Shown in pieces: positions 25,621-39,900 of a DNA stretch of 64,000 bases. A program made the translations under genes and the position numbers. The DNA is from Taenia hydatigena. Its lineage: Eukaryota; Platyhelminthes; Cestoda; Cyclophyllidea; Taeniidae. The stretch is from contig JADWOT020001812.1 in the NCBI GenBank assembly GCA_036345935.2, forward strand, positions 84,352 to 148,351. Reading direction: 5' to 3'. The notes under the pieces are model-generated. The model was given only the letters and a program-made list of their open reading frames with translations, did no database searches and had not been told where the DNA came from. The first letter of the stretch is position 1, and every line of letters begins with the position of its first letter.

Positions 25621-27399
25621 CAAGTTGGAAGCAGATTCTTTCAGCTTAACCATACCCTGCTCGCCACTATCAGCACATTAACCGATGGGCATGGCTTGAC
25701 AGGCACCTTTGCCAGCTGCTCTTCCAATAACAATCACTCACTTCTATTCCAACTGCTTCTAAATCCATCCGTTTTCCAAAAGACTGAACGAACTCTTATT
25801 TTTGTCTTCCCTTCACCATCGAGTGCGACCCTTAACAAGTCGCTGTAAACTTTTGTATCTTGTCAGATTTCACTAAAACGCGACATTGAGCTCGGAAGAG
25901 CCAATGCGTAAAACATTGCCAAATAAATTTATCAAAGGTAGTTCAATGAAAACTATCGTTTTGTTTGCATTACGCATCTGTTGAAGGGTGCTGCGAATTA
26001 TGTGTCTGCCGACAAGTAGCAAAGCAATATTCTTTGGAAAGTACGGGAAGCAGACGTGATGGATACTTTGCTATTCTGCAAGGCTGCTATAATTGTCATC
26101 ATTAAATCGCTTGCACTCTATCATCAGCTGATCATCGAAAACGTCATAAAATTGGGAGACACATGAGTCAAGCGGGATCAAGTGTACCGCCAAATGTCTA
26201 TAGAGCTTTGGTGGATTTCAATGCTCCCCATCGACTACTGTGTTGACGAATTAACAATTATCATGCATTAATTGGCACAAAGTGAGTTTCATCAGCAAAT
26301 TTTCCAGTCTGCAGGAGAAGAGCTGTTACGGAGAAATCGTCGAGGTCGGAGCTGGCAGGACCACACCTAACGGTTGCCAAATGCATATCACTTAATTGCT
26401 CATAAATCCTACAGCATTAAGGTTTATTTCTGTTCCCTCTTTGGAAATTTTTGTGCACGAGTGATAGCCCTGGTAAGAATGCTTTTGGAAAGTTGCGCCT
26501 GTGCCTGCTGGTGTGATAGCTATAAATCTCTGCATTTTGCTATTATATGGAAACAAAACTTGTCTTTTCCTGAATAAATGGTTTATTCGGCAAATTTTCT
26601 CTCAGCTAGAACTACAAGAATTTAGCAGTCTGGGACACTTAAGTACGCTATTATTGGTACTCTGACCTTTTAATCACAAGTATCAAGATGTTATAAAGTT
26701 TTAGCGAGTAAGGAAACGCACAATTCAAGCCTTGCCATTTAGCGAATTCCATTCATCAAAAGCCAGTCTATGTTGAGAGCCATTTGAGCCAGACGTTTAT
26801 CTACCTACTGCTTCACTAACTGCTCTAAATTCCACACGTTCTGTGGACTAGTACGCATGGATGTCATGGCATGTGAAAAGGATTCGTTAAGGGATTTAAA
26901 GTGAAGTGGTGAACTTTTGTTGTGTAATGGACAATTTTATTATATAGAGCCTGGCAATGGGTTGAAATATCCCGCTTTCCAGATCAAAATATAACCTAAC
27001 TATGTTGCGACAGTTTCCTAGACCACTATTATCAGGATATTCCCTTCCTTAACCACCAACTAAATGAGTGCGACCATCACACCAGGCCCTTGTCAATGTC
27101 TCCGGCTACCTATGCTAATTCAAAATCAGGTGCTTGGTAAAACAGAATTCTCGTAATAATAACTTCAGCTGCAACTAATTTTAGAAAGTCCGCAGATAGC
27201 TGTTCTCTGCATCCTTCTACTGACTGCATTTGTGTAGTTTTACATAGAGCGTACTCCCTCTGCGTACGACGTGGCCCGTTTCACGGATTCTTTCTGCATC
27301 TTTTATGCCATGTACTGCTGCTGAATGCCAGAATGCCTGATTTTTATCCTTAGCTGCAACCATTGTGAGCGAAGGTAAGAGAGATGCTACGTTGTTTGG

Positions 27400-27470
27400 T
27401 GCCCTGGTAGCACAATTGGTAGCCAAACCTGTCCTTTTAATGTCGGGATCACTCCTCATCTCAGTAACAG
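27400..27470 (+). repeat. Possible tRNA-derived SINE head relic
   Basis: TAGCACAATTGG fits the pol III box A pattern, and GATCACTCC, 39 bases from the box A start, fits box B with one mismatch. In a true tRNA that distance is about 45 bases, and the arms do not fold cleanly, so a functional tRNA is unlikely. It may be the head of an old SINE, or chance. Confidence 0.2.
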
Positions 27471-28719
27471 GTGTCTTTGTCATCAAATCAAACAGTTAAA
27501 GGGTATCACCACCTCATCTGTACTTGCATTGTGACTCACTCAGGAAAAATCGTTGAACTTGATGATTTCAATGCAATTGAAGTAAAGATTTCCACTTCAG
27601 ACCACGCTCTGTGTTAATATTTGGACACAAGCCAATGCGACAGACTTTCTCCTTACCACTACAAAAGCAGCGTGTGCATCTGTAGCCCTCAGTCAGCTGT
27701 CATAGTAAAATCGGCCGGCAAATATTTGAGCAAATCTTGGGTAATTATTCCTGAGTTACCCTGCCACCCATTAAAATGATATATGCTTTGATCATCCCGG
27801 CATCAATTTTAAGCCAAGAATTGAGAGATTCGGCCTTCCACAAAACGCATTCAGCCGTTGGCTACCGATAGTAGCACCTTACTGCTGCTGAAGCTAATTC
27901 GAATTCTAACAATATGTGGTGATGCAAATAATATAGGCGCAATCAGCCTTTATTTAGCCTAGTTAGCCTGCTTTAAATCCAATATTTTTTATACAATTAG
28001 CTTCTTCTCTCCTTATGCTTAGATGCTTAAATATCACATCTTATCGTACACAAAACTGGGCAGGCAGCTTACGTCAAAGACCTCTCGCATGAGTACATTT
28101 AGAGAATGGACTCCCTGGAGCATTGTAGCAATAAGTTTTCATTTAATGACCTCTTTATTTAGTACGTTATAAAATTGGTGCACCCTTCACTATCCTGATC
28201 TTCGCATAATCCTTTATAAGCACCACGCAATTTTCATTAGAACAAAGGGTTTCTTTGGATTACTACAGCCAGAGAAACTATCTAGTCCTCCAAGGGAATG
28301 CACTGAGTTGTTTGGAAGCGCGAAGGATACACTCATAATTAATAATAACTAGCCTTATTAAGTAGCGTTAACGTTAAGACTTACAGTATGTCTGAAACCG
28401 TTATGAAGCATATATTGCGCAGTAAATGGGATCCCTATTTTGTGCTGCAGCTTGTGGGTACGAAGCCATAAACGAGTATCTTCCCTTATAGTACTTCATG
28501 TAAGTGGTCCTGACGCTGACTTTGAGTAGGTGTCATAGTCTCCCAAACCTTCCTAACAAATTTTCATTAAAAGAACCAGATAGCGTCTGCTAGGATCTGT
28601 TACATTGAGGTTGACTTCTGGACCTTTAAATGCCATTTTAACATACTAGGGTTCCCCTTCTATCTGTAAAGCATTCATTGGGAATATCGTAATGGCGTTC
28701 TAGCATTAAATTTTACGTT

Positions 28720-29270
28720 ACAATATTTACAACTGATTTCCTGCACCAACTTTAATAAAATGCAGGTTTTTTGCCGCTTTTATTAGAAATGCTAACAGCC
28801 ATAAATATAGACCAAAAGCAAAGACAAAGTGATGAACAATCAAATGAGTCGTTTGATCTAAGATGAATGACTTAGCTGGTAACTGGTAATCTAAGGGAGT
28901 GTAGCAAAGCACAGAACATTTGTGAATTCGTGGGTACAATTAGAATGCTTATAATACCAATGTCGAATCAGGAGTAGATAAGAGAGACGTAGTTGACAAA
29001 GATGTAAGGTTCCGATCAACCGAAGAGATAGAGAGACACAAACCGAAGTGGGAAAGGCTTCTACTATACCAAACAAATACACATCCTCTTGCCGATATTG
29101 CTTCAATTGCACTAATTACGAAACACTGATCCGGCTAGAACCGCTGTTGATGATCTTGTCGAAGTGACAGAGCCTACAACTCTCACCACAAGGAAGACGA
29201 AACAGTATCCTAAAAGAAAGAATACCTTTTATTTATCTTAGTGTCACAACAAAGTAAATTGTGAATGCTT
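28720..29270 (-). repeat. 3' flank of F-box-like copy 4, pairs with 8.69-9.34 kb
   Basis: This is the diverged partner of 8690-9335. The order of matching blocks is the same as in copy 1, which extends the duplicated module well past the stop codon. No intact frame of note is present. Confidence 0.55.
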
Positions 29271-30107
29271 GCATTCTCCTCTAAGTCGCATTTTTCAACC
29301 ACCGCTATCTTGGACGTGCCATGTTCGCCAAATAATCGGTACAATTTTCAGGAGAGAGCCATCCATGAAACCGAGTTTCTCTGCTCTCTTCCTTTTGCTT
29401 CGCATTGTCTACATTTACGATTCGAAATGCTTGTGATGGCAAAAAGACCCTCACTATGGCTTGCAACTCGGCTGCGTTATGAATACTGTTGCTTGGAAAG
29501 TAGGAAAGCTCAAGTGTGTAGAGAATGCAATCCATTACATGTGCTCTGTTCTTCGTCCGCGCAGGCTTCTTTCATATTTGCTGTTATCACGCCCTTATCA
29601 ATCAAATTCTGAAGAAAATCGAGGACTTCCAAAATAGTGTCGTGACGAAAAGTTTGACCGTATACCATAGTATGATGTGTGGAACAAACTATGTTCAGAA
29701 TCATTGTCGTTCACATGCCATGAAAGCATACGTTGCTGAGGTTTCACTCGGCCTGCCAGGAATCAAATAAATATGGAAAACAGCTGTCGGTTTCATATAA
29801 ATTCCAAAGAAATCGGGCTGACGAGGATTGAAGATCAAACTACACTCTGTAAAAGTTCTGCTCACGTGCTTTGCGAATGCTTGTGGAGCAAGGATTTCGC
29901 AAGCCTGAATATGGTGTTGTGCAGACATGTGTGTTAATTTACTTTTGCATTACTGATGTATTAATACGGCCTCTTCATAAAAAAAATACGCCTCTAACCT
30001 GGAACTGCCGTGCAAACACTGACAATGCAAACGGCGTTGAGATAGCTGAATAACAGGCCAACTAATTCTCAATAAACACCCCTAGTCTTCTTAGTATGCA
30101 GTTTCAC
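29271..30107 (-). pseudogene. F-box-like family, copy 4, terminal exon, decayed
   Basis: Minus-strand pieces follow copy 1 in order. DCILYTLELSYFPSNS matches DCILYVLKLSLLAAY, VDNAKQKEESRET matches MDDVKKKERSGM, and LNIVCSTHHTMVYGQT matches LNIVNSTGPTSVYVQT. The nucleotide match reaches the acceptor (30107-30109), where the AG has become GG. The pieces lie in different frames, and the stretch equal to the end of copy 1 is shortened. With the decayed exon at 30280-30366 and the shared flank, this is an intron-containing duplicate rather than a processed copy. Confidence 0.7.
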
Positions 30108-30279
30108 CCAAAAAAGCTGCTCATTAACTAACTGGTGATGAGTTTCTTCCGAAGTATAATAAATAACAATTTGATGTATCATGCCTGTGCATATAAGGTC
30201 GGTAGAAGACACCTAGACTTTATTATGTGCTTATACTGAACCAGCAGCACTTTTATAGAGCCAGAGAGTTTCGACTTAT

Positions 30280-30366
30280 TTCCAAGACCATATCACAATT
30301 TCTGATCGATGCTATGAACTCTCGTTGATTAAGTGAAATTCGAATGCATGAGAAACCACAAATCTG
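30280..30366 (-). pseudogene. F-box-like family, copy 4, penultimate exon, decayed
   Basis: This is the homologue of the exon at 10413-10501, two bases shorter. It reads RFVVSHAFEFHLINE and then loses frame through a single-base deletion. After the shift the tail IRNCDMVLE matches VRNCKMELE. The acceptor AG is kept, but the donor has changed from GTAAGT to ATAAGT. It supports the reality of the copy 1 exon, because the two keep reading frame and splice positions while introns differ. Confidence 0.65.
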
Positions 30367-33300
30367 CTTCGTCATTCAGAGGCGAGAATAAATCATTGCT
30401 CAGAGTGTCATTTAAATTCTGTTTGCTTATCCCGTCGTGCCCGTGCGGTTTGCCTACCGCTCAGATGTAAATATGGACGCTCTTTACCATTGCCAATTCC
30501 ACTTAGCTTTCTGACTGACATTTTATTCGATTTTTGCATTCTTCTTCTCCATCGCTAGAGAAAATGCCCCACCAAAGCATCATGCTGATTATTTCTTTGA
30601 GTTACGTGTTGCCGTGTTTTACTGTCCAAGTTAGCATTCTTGATTTCACCATGTAGGTGATTGTTATGCATCCTTTAAAATTAACTATAATTTCATTAAT
30701 AAATGGCGTTTGTTTTGGATAAAATCCTTAGCCAACCCTGCTTTTGCTATCAAAATCTATAAAAGATGCAAATGAAGTTTATTAGTCATTACTGGCTAAA
30801 TAAGACAACATTGCATTCGCGTGGTAAGCATCACTAATCGCAAACCATTGCAAGAGCGCGACACAGCACGGATGAGTAAGGTCATTGACTTTCATTTCAT
30901 TGTATTAGTGGATGAACTTGGGTGCAGTCACACCGAGACTTTTATTATGCACAAGTGTCCCATATTAATCCATGTGGGTCAAAGGCAACCGAATCATTTA
31001 ATATTTCATCGCATTCAACAGGGACAGATAAATAGGTGTACGTGTAAGTTATGTTTTGCTTTATTGCGTTAACGGCTTAGCCAAATCATTTTTGAGTCCT
31101 TTGCAAATTTCTGTGCTGCTGCAAGGAATCGCTGTTGAGGCATGTGTTCTGTTAGCGAGCCATAAGAATGCACACAAACCACTGACTGCTGACACAAAGA
31201 GACCACAGGGACCGAGATTCAAAAAAGCTTTTGTGTTAGTTGTCAATCAAATGATTTAGGACCAACAGCTGATATCAGAAAGCTGGCACAAATGTTAGTG
31301 GCGATTTCATGCTCACAAAACTACCTGATCAATTTGCGTTCGTGAAACATGATTCTGTTTTTTATATTTAACGTAACGTTCGGCTCTGATCTTTTGCCAG
31401 AGTCAATGGTCGACTGCACGTTTTTAGGTTCAGGTCCGGTTTTAAGTTGTAAACGCTCCGAATAGCCATTAAGCTATACTGCGATAAGTCTATGGAGGCT
31501 AATTGGAATCAATTAATGAGCTTAGTCATGCTGAGCGATTTGAAGGCTTTCATGTACAGGTGCAGATTACTTTGGCTGTGGTTGCTAAAATTCTTTATTA
31601 AAACCAAAGTGTGTGGTTGGTGGTGCTTATCATTGCCACCAGCCACGAGGCGCTACATAAATCGGAGTTTCCCGTGAGAGCAGCACTATACAAAGCAGCG
31701 GATCAATCTGTCCCAGCAAGCGAAAGAAGATGCCCTATCGTCTTTGCCCTTGCCTTTGATATTGTTATGATCGTTAGCAGTTCTTCATAACTGAAAAGCT
31801 TGAACTTATTTGATTGACTTGAATCAGATAACTATCACTGTCACCAGACTAGAGCAAGTTAATGCTATGCTTCAGATGGCCTAGGGGTTCATACACCACA
31901 GCAATTGATCCAAGCAGGGCACTTAGATTCTTTAGCAGCACCAGCATACTCATAGACAAAGATGAGAGGCCGATATCGCCTCAAAGCTTTTAAAATATGC
32001 CACTGGCAGGCATGGCTGTCGGTCTCAAACTATGAGCAGTTTATGTCAATTTTACGGCCCACGTCAGCCGTAAAAGTGCTCAATTCTATCTCTCTTCTGT
32101 GACTGTGACTACACTTGGGACTTTTGAATTGGTCAATGTCGACGGCGACGGCTGTGGTGTCAAAGCAGTTATTAAAGGAGTAATGAATGCGGTTGAGCGT
32201 TCTCTTGCCCTCCTCCCCCTCCTCAGTGTGGACCATTCCTTCACGCGGTACATAAGTGGGTAGACAGTGCGGCTATGTGCTTGGAGGAAGGCTCCAAAAT
32301 CACATGGAAGACCGGGTGTGGCATGTGAGGGTGCGAGGCAGGCAGGCGAGAGGAAAGGTCGAGGAGGGCGATACCTTGGTAAGTACACCCCCATGGGACA
32401 GTGTATGTTGTACAAGTTGTGTGGGATCTTATCATAGGCTTACAATTCCACTGTTTTTGCTTAATTGTTTTTTTTCAATTTGAGGTAGTAGTTAGATTTT
32501 GGGGCTTTTAACAGTAACAACAACAGCGGTATGGTGTGAAGTGAAGTCGATTTGAGGTTATATTATTAAGGTCCTTTGTACGATGCATTGGCTTTTCGTG
32601 ATGCCCGTATGTGTGAGTGTTGATTGAGGTGACTTATCGCTGGGGTGCGGTTGTTAATTTGTAGGGGAAGGAGGAGGAGGAGGAACAAGGAAATATGCTC
32701 CACGACTTAATGTCGTACTTGCTTTTGCCTGTTGTAACATTTACATTTCATGCCATCTGAAAGCATTCTAAAACCTACCAATTGTTTTGTCCACATCGCG
32801 CTTCTAGGTTCATAGTCATCAATCGCTTAATATTGCATCTGTGACTCTGCAAAGATGCACCACTGATCAGCTGGACTTTAATGACTGGAAGTAAGGCATT
32901 TAATAAGGATAGTAGCAAAGACGGAGCCGGTAAGACGGAGGGTTTGTGCAATGCTTTTGTTGTTGAAAAGGGACTTTGAGAGACGAAGAGGCAGCCATCG
33001 CACTCCTAGCGATGATGGTTTCGTCAGAATTCCTCGGAGGAGAAATGGAAGATATTAGCCCGAGCAACCCAAATTCGCAACAAAGTCCGTTGGCTCTGAC
33101 CTATTTGTTCGAAGGCTTTTGAGGCAGAAGACAAGGAGACAAACGGAAAACACTCTACATTCCCATCCATTGTGCAATAATTATATTGGCAGAGGCCACC
33201 CTTTCAATATCCACAGGGGTTTTGTCGATCCTCTGTCACCTAGGCTAGTAAATTTGTCCCAAAATAACCAGTCTGCTCGAGGATAGCGCTTTGATTCTTG

Positions 33301-33650
33301 CATGTGGTGTATAATGCTCTGACGCCTTTTTTGCATGAGGCATAATGCTTTTTGTAGCTGTAAATCAATTTTCAAATGAATAATTTTCGAAGATGAACTG
33401 CAAGGACCAACTTTATCAGTTGTTCTAAGGCCAAGCTTGATAATGTGTTTTGTGTGTTTTCAAGAATTCTTAAGGTCAAAAGATGCTTGCTTGACAGTGG
33501 TTCCTCAGGTTTGGCAATTTTTCAGGTCATTGGTCGTGTTTAGTGCTTTGTCTGTCGATATGGTGGGCATGTTGTGTGTTTTGATTGCGGCAGTGTTTTG
33601 CCTGGATAAGCTCTGTTAGTTCAAGGAGGTAAGAAACTGTTCAATTTTAG
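30367..33650. other. Gene-free stretch
   Basis: I see no supportable gene. Frames reach about 109 codons without motifs. There is a short GGA-rich tract near 32663-32690 and TG-rich text from about 32.5 kb onward. Confidence 0.55.
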
Positions 33651-33900
33651 GCTTCGCGTGAAGTCAATGATGATCCAAACCTTAAGGATGACAAGAATGT
33701 ACCTGCCTGTGGTGGTGCGTCTAATAATCCTCAAGGGATTGTTAAAAAATTCCAAATTCGAAGTTTGGGTTCTCTCTTGCTCTCTAATTCGGCTTAGAAG
33801 TTGGTGTGATCTGTGCTGTGCCTCGATAAATTCGTTGTGTATACTTTTCCCGAAGTCTACTTACAATGAACATGAATATGCATGTGCTTTTTGAGAATTT
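33651..33900 (+). pseudogene. Gene fragment R1, shared with 43.9 kb
   Basis: The sequence AAGAATGTACCTGCCTGTGG and the following 130 bases match 43898 onward, by eye about three quarters identical. R1 has an acceptor-like CAATTTTAG at its start and reads SREVNDDPNLKDDKNVPACG before losing the frame of R2 through a one-base deletion near 33760. The R2 reading (KFDFSRALYSSLEVGLICAV) stays open longer. The family is not recognised. It could also be a non-coding interspersed repeat. R1 stands alone, with no homeobox remnant beside it. Confidence 0.4.
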
Positions 33901-36900
33901 TGATTAGGACAAGTTGTCTGTCGTTATTACAAAGTATGTTGAATCCGTAGTTATCAGATTGAGTGTACAGGATGATGATGGGTAGAATACGGCAGTTTGC
34001 ATCATTGCACATGTGGACAATTGCGATGGACTGTAATTATCGGTTCCACATAAGTGTTCTTTCACATTCGGAACAGTACCATGGACACTCTGCACAGTTG
34101 TGTCAAGTGAGTAGATTCTAATTAATCTGCTTATGATTTGAAAGCTTTTTGCTGCTCTACTTATTCTCATTGCTTAGCGGATTTGAGGAGGACCATCTCG
34201 TAATTGAATGCGCATTTTAAGCACACTTAAGTTTTACTGAATATCAGTCAGTTTCGCGGGTTCCTTCTGCTAATGTTATTTGAATATGCCTGATTAGTGT
34301 TCCTTGTGTAAGCCACCGGACTGTGCACGTTTGATATCGTCAAAAGAAGCATCTCAGGGTGCTTGCCTTTGAAATGCTTATGAGTGGGGTGTGTATCGGA
34401 AACGTATTGATTGATTGATTGCCCATTGATTGCCTCGGTTTGTTCACTCCTCCTCTTCCTCCTGTATCAACGCAGTAGTTTCGGCGTAGTCTTCGCCAGC
34501 CTCGCCTTAGTTGTAGTAGTAATTAACCTTGGCTTTGGCTGTTTTTTCCTTGCGGAGACAGGCAAAAATGTAGGTTTAGCGCCTCCCTTAGGCTAGCCGG
34601 GTTAGTATCCTTGATGGCTAATGGTTGATGGACGGCCGTCAAGACAGACAAATGTTTGCTGGCAAACGTTAAGCCTCATCTGTTTCCTTACTTACGCGCT
34701 TTTAACTTATCTGTTGGTTGGGTTAATTGACTGGTAGGGGCAGGGTAGATAGACAGGGGAAGATAAGGAGATCTGTTTTTTGCTGTCTATGCTCGTGTTG
34801 GAATCGCTTCATCTTCGTCAGAGCATTGGACTGTCGGAGATGCTAAAGTAACACCCTGACGTCCTCGTGACTCGTGTTTCTGGGGTGCATTGCTTCATTT
34901 TGATCGCATTATTGCTGCTAAAAGTGGTTGAGATGGAAGTTACTCATAATGGAACGGAATGGGATGACTAACTATGTTTAGCTGCCTTATTCACGCACGG
35001 CACTTCTACTGTTTTGAGCACACACGTACATATTGACTGGTCTATTGCATATAGTGTTAACTGACAGTGCTGTCATGCTTGTGTTCCGTGTAGTGGAGCT
35101 GTAGGTGCACTGAGTGGTTTGGGTAAAGGACATGCCCAGGGTAATAGGTGCAAGTGTCTGGCGTCCGGTGTGGTCTGGCTTGCACCCCAGTCCCGTGGCA
35201 TTAATTGGCTTTGTGTCCATAGCACGAGAGCTTATTTTTGCGGCACGCCACTTATTTTGTGGCGTATATACCGCAGTGATGAGACCCTGGATGCGACAAT
35301 GGTCGCCCGTAGTATCTGGTCTCCGCTTCTGTCTCTATTCCTGGTATCCCTTTTCACCATCATACCTATTAATGGTGTTGTTTTGGGAGGATTTCTTTGC
35401 GAAGTACTGATTTCCTCTGTTATTGAATTGACCTCCGTTTTTCGTTTATTCACTTGGTTGGCCAGTTATTTGAGATATAGTGATTAAGGCCAGCGAAGCG
35501 GCAAAGTTAGCGTTGGCTGTCCAGTGACCTCCGTCTGCCGACTTACCTACCTATCTGTCGATTTTCTCGACTATCGATCTGTTTGTCAGTCCTTTCACCG
35601 ACCTGCGGAATATTTGGGAGTCAATTCGGGCAGCATGCGGTGGATGTGAGGCTGGTCGAGACAGACCTGTCTACAGTGTTCACAGAAAGCATTAAAATAC
35701 TGGAAGATGACTAACTTTGGATGGTTCCGATGTTAGAGGCAAGCGCTTTGGTCAGACGATTGAAACGCCACTAAGAGGAGGTGAAAACACCAATTTCATG
35801 TTGGTAGATTACTCAGTTTGCTAGTCTTTGTACCGATTGAAGGTAAGAGGAGGGGAGCAGGTGTCAAGTACTGTGGGTTCGAGAGTGCAGGTGCTGCCGA
35901 GGTTGAGATGTCGCAATGCTGAAAGGCTAGGTCGGTCGCACACCAGGCGCCTATGGACATCAAAGTGAGGTGGGTCACGTCAGCTTAGAACTGTGTCGAT
36001 GTCGTTATGGCCCTGGATCTGTTTTTCTGCAAAAAGTCGGAGATGGTAGTTCTAACGAGCAAGTATAGTATCTGCTGCACAGGATTTGTTCTTGAAGCAG
36101 GGGATCGCACAAGATGGTAATGACTGGTTGAGTGTTCAAAGTCACCAAACGCGTACAAAAGAGCTACGTGTCTCATCGCCATGGTCCACTCTTCTGATAT
36201 GGGCTCATCCACATGAGCACGGTACCCATAACCAGGCATCAATGTTGTAAATAAGCGTCCCCCTTAGGGGTTGCATCATCAATCATCAGAGTATCTATAA
36301 ACTGGTCAATGTTCTACCACAGGAGACTCGCCATGGAGTGCTTGGTGCATAGTGTTTTTACAATTGACCGCTGCGCTATCGCTTATTCCCACTCTGCCAT
36401 GGTTTTTGCTTTTTGCTGTCGATAGACATGAGGTTGCTCCTTTCTTTTAGTGTGGAAAGCTCTCTCATTATTGTTGGAAAGATTAACTATTCAGTTGCCC
36501 ATGCTTAGCGTTTTGCGAGATTTCCCTTATTTTCGTAACCGCGGATCAATTCTGTTTTTTGACAAAGGAGTGCCAAAGTGCTCCCGTTATTCTGTTGATC
36601 ACGTTCCCCTTATGGCACCGTTTTTCTGCTGATTCTACTCATTCCCGCAATTCCCTTGTTTAGGTTAATGTTTTTGGAAAAGGATTGAAGGCGATCACTT
36701 GATAAGTTGAGGTCTCTTTTGCTTTTTGGTATCCTGTAAAGAGTAAACATTAATCCACTCACAGACTTGTGGCAGAACGCTGGGGTTTTCACGGCTCGAA
36801 TTCAGCCATTACGTGCAAAGTTAAGAAGGTTGATTTCTTTCCTCAAATGTAATTTTTGCAATTATTCTGCTGGGTTACCTTTTTGAATTGTTTACGTCGA

Positions 36901-39900
36901 TCTCCAAAAGCTTTTCTCCGTTCGTGTGAAATTCTGCCTTTCTAAAGATATGCAGTGAAATGGCAGCCATTTTGTTTTGGTTACTTTGTTGGGCAAGCAA
37001 TTTGACGTGCCTTTGTTTTCCTTGTCTCCAAGCTTGTAGTTTGTTTATCAGTAAGTTCAAGTTTTTGATCTCTTTTTAGCTTTGACATCCAAAATTAGGC
37101 AATTTTCATCGACCTAGCCTCATTTTCTGTTGTGAATTCCTTTTTTTCTGTACCATCTTTGCCTCGAACCTCTAAGTGCTTGCCGCTCATAAAAGTAGAA
37201 ATTGATAAGTAGACCCTCTATGCTTTATTTGTAATAGCTGTTCCTTCCCCTAGTCCTTGAATGAGCCCTCAACGTGTACCATTTATTTTTGTAAGGACCT
37301 CTGCGATTTTTTACTCCCACTTACAACTTCGTTTTGAAAGGAGATGGCCCCTTGGACCATAGACCGATTTAGTATGTGTAGCATTTTTTAACAACCTATG
37401 AATCCCTTTTACGATCTTCCGAGTGTGTCTTCGTCAGGAGCACTAAGACAAGTGATTGTGGTCTACCTTTTATCAGTGCATACGGTTTGGTAATGTTTGA
37501 TCTTGGCTTGAATCCAGCCGCTGACGACGTCCAGGCCGCATCAACAGAAGGGACAGTTCCATGCCTATTGCATCACTTCGGTTTCACAAACGTCTCGATT
37601 GTAATGTCTTTTTGGACGAGAAAAATAGAGGAGAGGATGATTTAATAGGAGACACATCCAAAGGCATTGAGCAGATGTGTGAAGTAGACGCTGGGTATCT
37701 GGAAATTTACTGAACAAATGGAGGGTCTCAGGAATTTCCACTGTGCGAGTGGGATGGAAACCAACATTTGCGGGATCACCACTGACTGATAGGCATCTAC
37801 ATTGCTCAATCGTCAAATTTCCGAATAGGTTGGCGATTGTAAACGGTTTCTTTCATGAGAAGCCTTGTTCATCACCTCATTTTGTTGTGCACAGGCACTG
37901 GCGCTGATCTGTGTCATTCGTGAATAATGATATCTGTTTCGTGCATAATGCGATCTAGCGCTTACTACTTCACGTGACACCGTTGCGTCATACTTGTTCA
38001 TGCGGATATAAAACCATCACCTCTGTTTAGACCGTATTTGCTTCGTATTGAACGAGGCTGCTCCCAACCCATGCTTGCTGTTTTCGTTTAGCAGGTTCAA
38101 GTGTCGATGATGCGTGAATGGAATGCAGACGAGAGGTCCGCTGTCCAAAACGGATTTTATGTACAATTTGTCGGTGTAGAAACACCGCTACCATCGTGGA
38201 ATGATTAATTGTGTCTCCTGGCAACATTTTAATGTGGAACAGCATGAAACTCCCTAAATCCTGAATCCTCACCACTCCTAATGCCCACGTCTCCCTTGCC
38301 AAGCTACGGTGGTGTCGCCGCAGGGTTGTATGTTCCTGTTAATTTTACATCATTAATAAATTTTCCTTTTTTTTCGTGTTCCTTTGCAAACAGAGGAACG
38401 TGAGAATTGAACGATTTTGCGTAGGGGGTGATAAATTTGCTTATTGATAGACGTGAACGAGGTGTGCGAGGTGAAGTGGTTTACTTTAACGTTTCGGGTT
38501 AAGCATTATCACCTGTGGAATGGGTGTTTGAGTGTGCCTTTAGCGGAGAAACAAAGAATTAACTCATCTCAAATCAGGGGACCGTCTTATGGATATGGGC
38601 TGTTTAAAAGTAGCGCTGGCTGTCGATTAAGTCTGGGAACTTATTCGTTTATGGCCCATGACCCATAGTGAATTCGCCTAACTTTTGCTATTAAAGAAAC
38701 CCACTTCTGTTGAAATAATTGAGAATAACGGATGTAGTGGGTGGAAACGAGACGATCGCACACTCGGGCCATCACTTTCGACTGCTTACAGAACGGCGTA
38801 CCGATCGTGCTTTTACTAAAAGGAATTAACCTGTACACCTAGATGATGTTCCTGTCTGGGACAGGGATGTTCCGGAGCATGACGTTGGCATAGACTTTGT
38901 GTTGAACGGGCTACTGGAGGTAAGTTTCACCTTGAAGCAACCGAAGTGCCGATTTCTGCACTGCTCATTTAGACAACTTTGGCCGTACTGTCTTGCCTGA
39001 GTAGGGAACAAGTGAGGACCCAAAAGCACAAAATAGATCGCAACATGACTTTCTTCAAGGGTTTTGCAAACATTGCAGGACAGCTGTATAAACTGCTGAA
39101 AGGAGGGACGATTTTTTAATAAAAGAATAGGCATGATGAAGTAATTAGCTTAGATAACTGGGTCATGCCACCACTTACGAGCCCATCTCAGCATCTTGAA
39201 TCCTTGAGTCGAGCAACTTCACCGTGCGTACACTGAATGATGACGCTAGCGATTCAGCCGTGTTCGACGTACTCTACGGAGGGCAGAGGAACAAAGAAGT
39301 AGGCGAATCCGCCATCGGTGTACCAACTCAACAAAAAGTAAGGCAGAGAAGTGCAGGAACAGAGGAATGCATGACACTACAGGCGCCCAAACCTGCAGAC
39401 TAGTCGCCTCAGAAGGTGGTGTTGCAGTGCAGAGATGAATTCGTTAACTACTGCCTCTAGATGGATATGACTTCCAAAGCAGAAGGTACTGTTTTCCTAC
39501 GCTCAGTTAAGAGTTTTGGAGTTCCATCGAATCTGATTTAAGTGCACTATTGGACCATAAAGTTCTCGCTATCCACCCTCACCTACAGCGCATGGTCACT
39601 AGGACTCCTAGGAGCCTAAGTAGATATTGTTGTCTTGGCTCTGTTCGGAGGCTAGTGAGATTGTGCTCTCGATAGGTAGTTAAACCTGGCACTTTTAGTT
39701 AAGCCTATGGAATACCTTTCGTGGTATCTAAGGCACTTCTGACAGCATCTTTTAAGTTTTAATTCAAAAAGCAAGGGCATTTGACTAACAGAAACACAGC
39801 TTCTTGCTTTAACAACCAAGACGGTCACATTGTTAAGGAACTGGTGCGATTAGGTTGTGCATGGCATTGAGAATAGCCTAATGTGCCGAGTCCTACAGTC

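Larger units (their letters stand above)
24336..28719. other. Gene-free stretch
   Basis: I see no supportable gene. It holds the TA-rich low-complexity tract at 25411-25620 and a weak tRNA-like box A/box B pair near 27.4 kb. Other open frames are short and without motif. Confidence 0.55.

Noticed and set aside
33487..33540. QVWQFFRS reading that looks like homeodomain helix 3
   Set aside because: Spacing of Trp, Phe and Asn is wrong and no helix 1-2 text precedes it.
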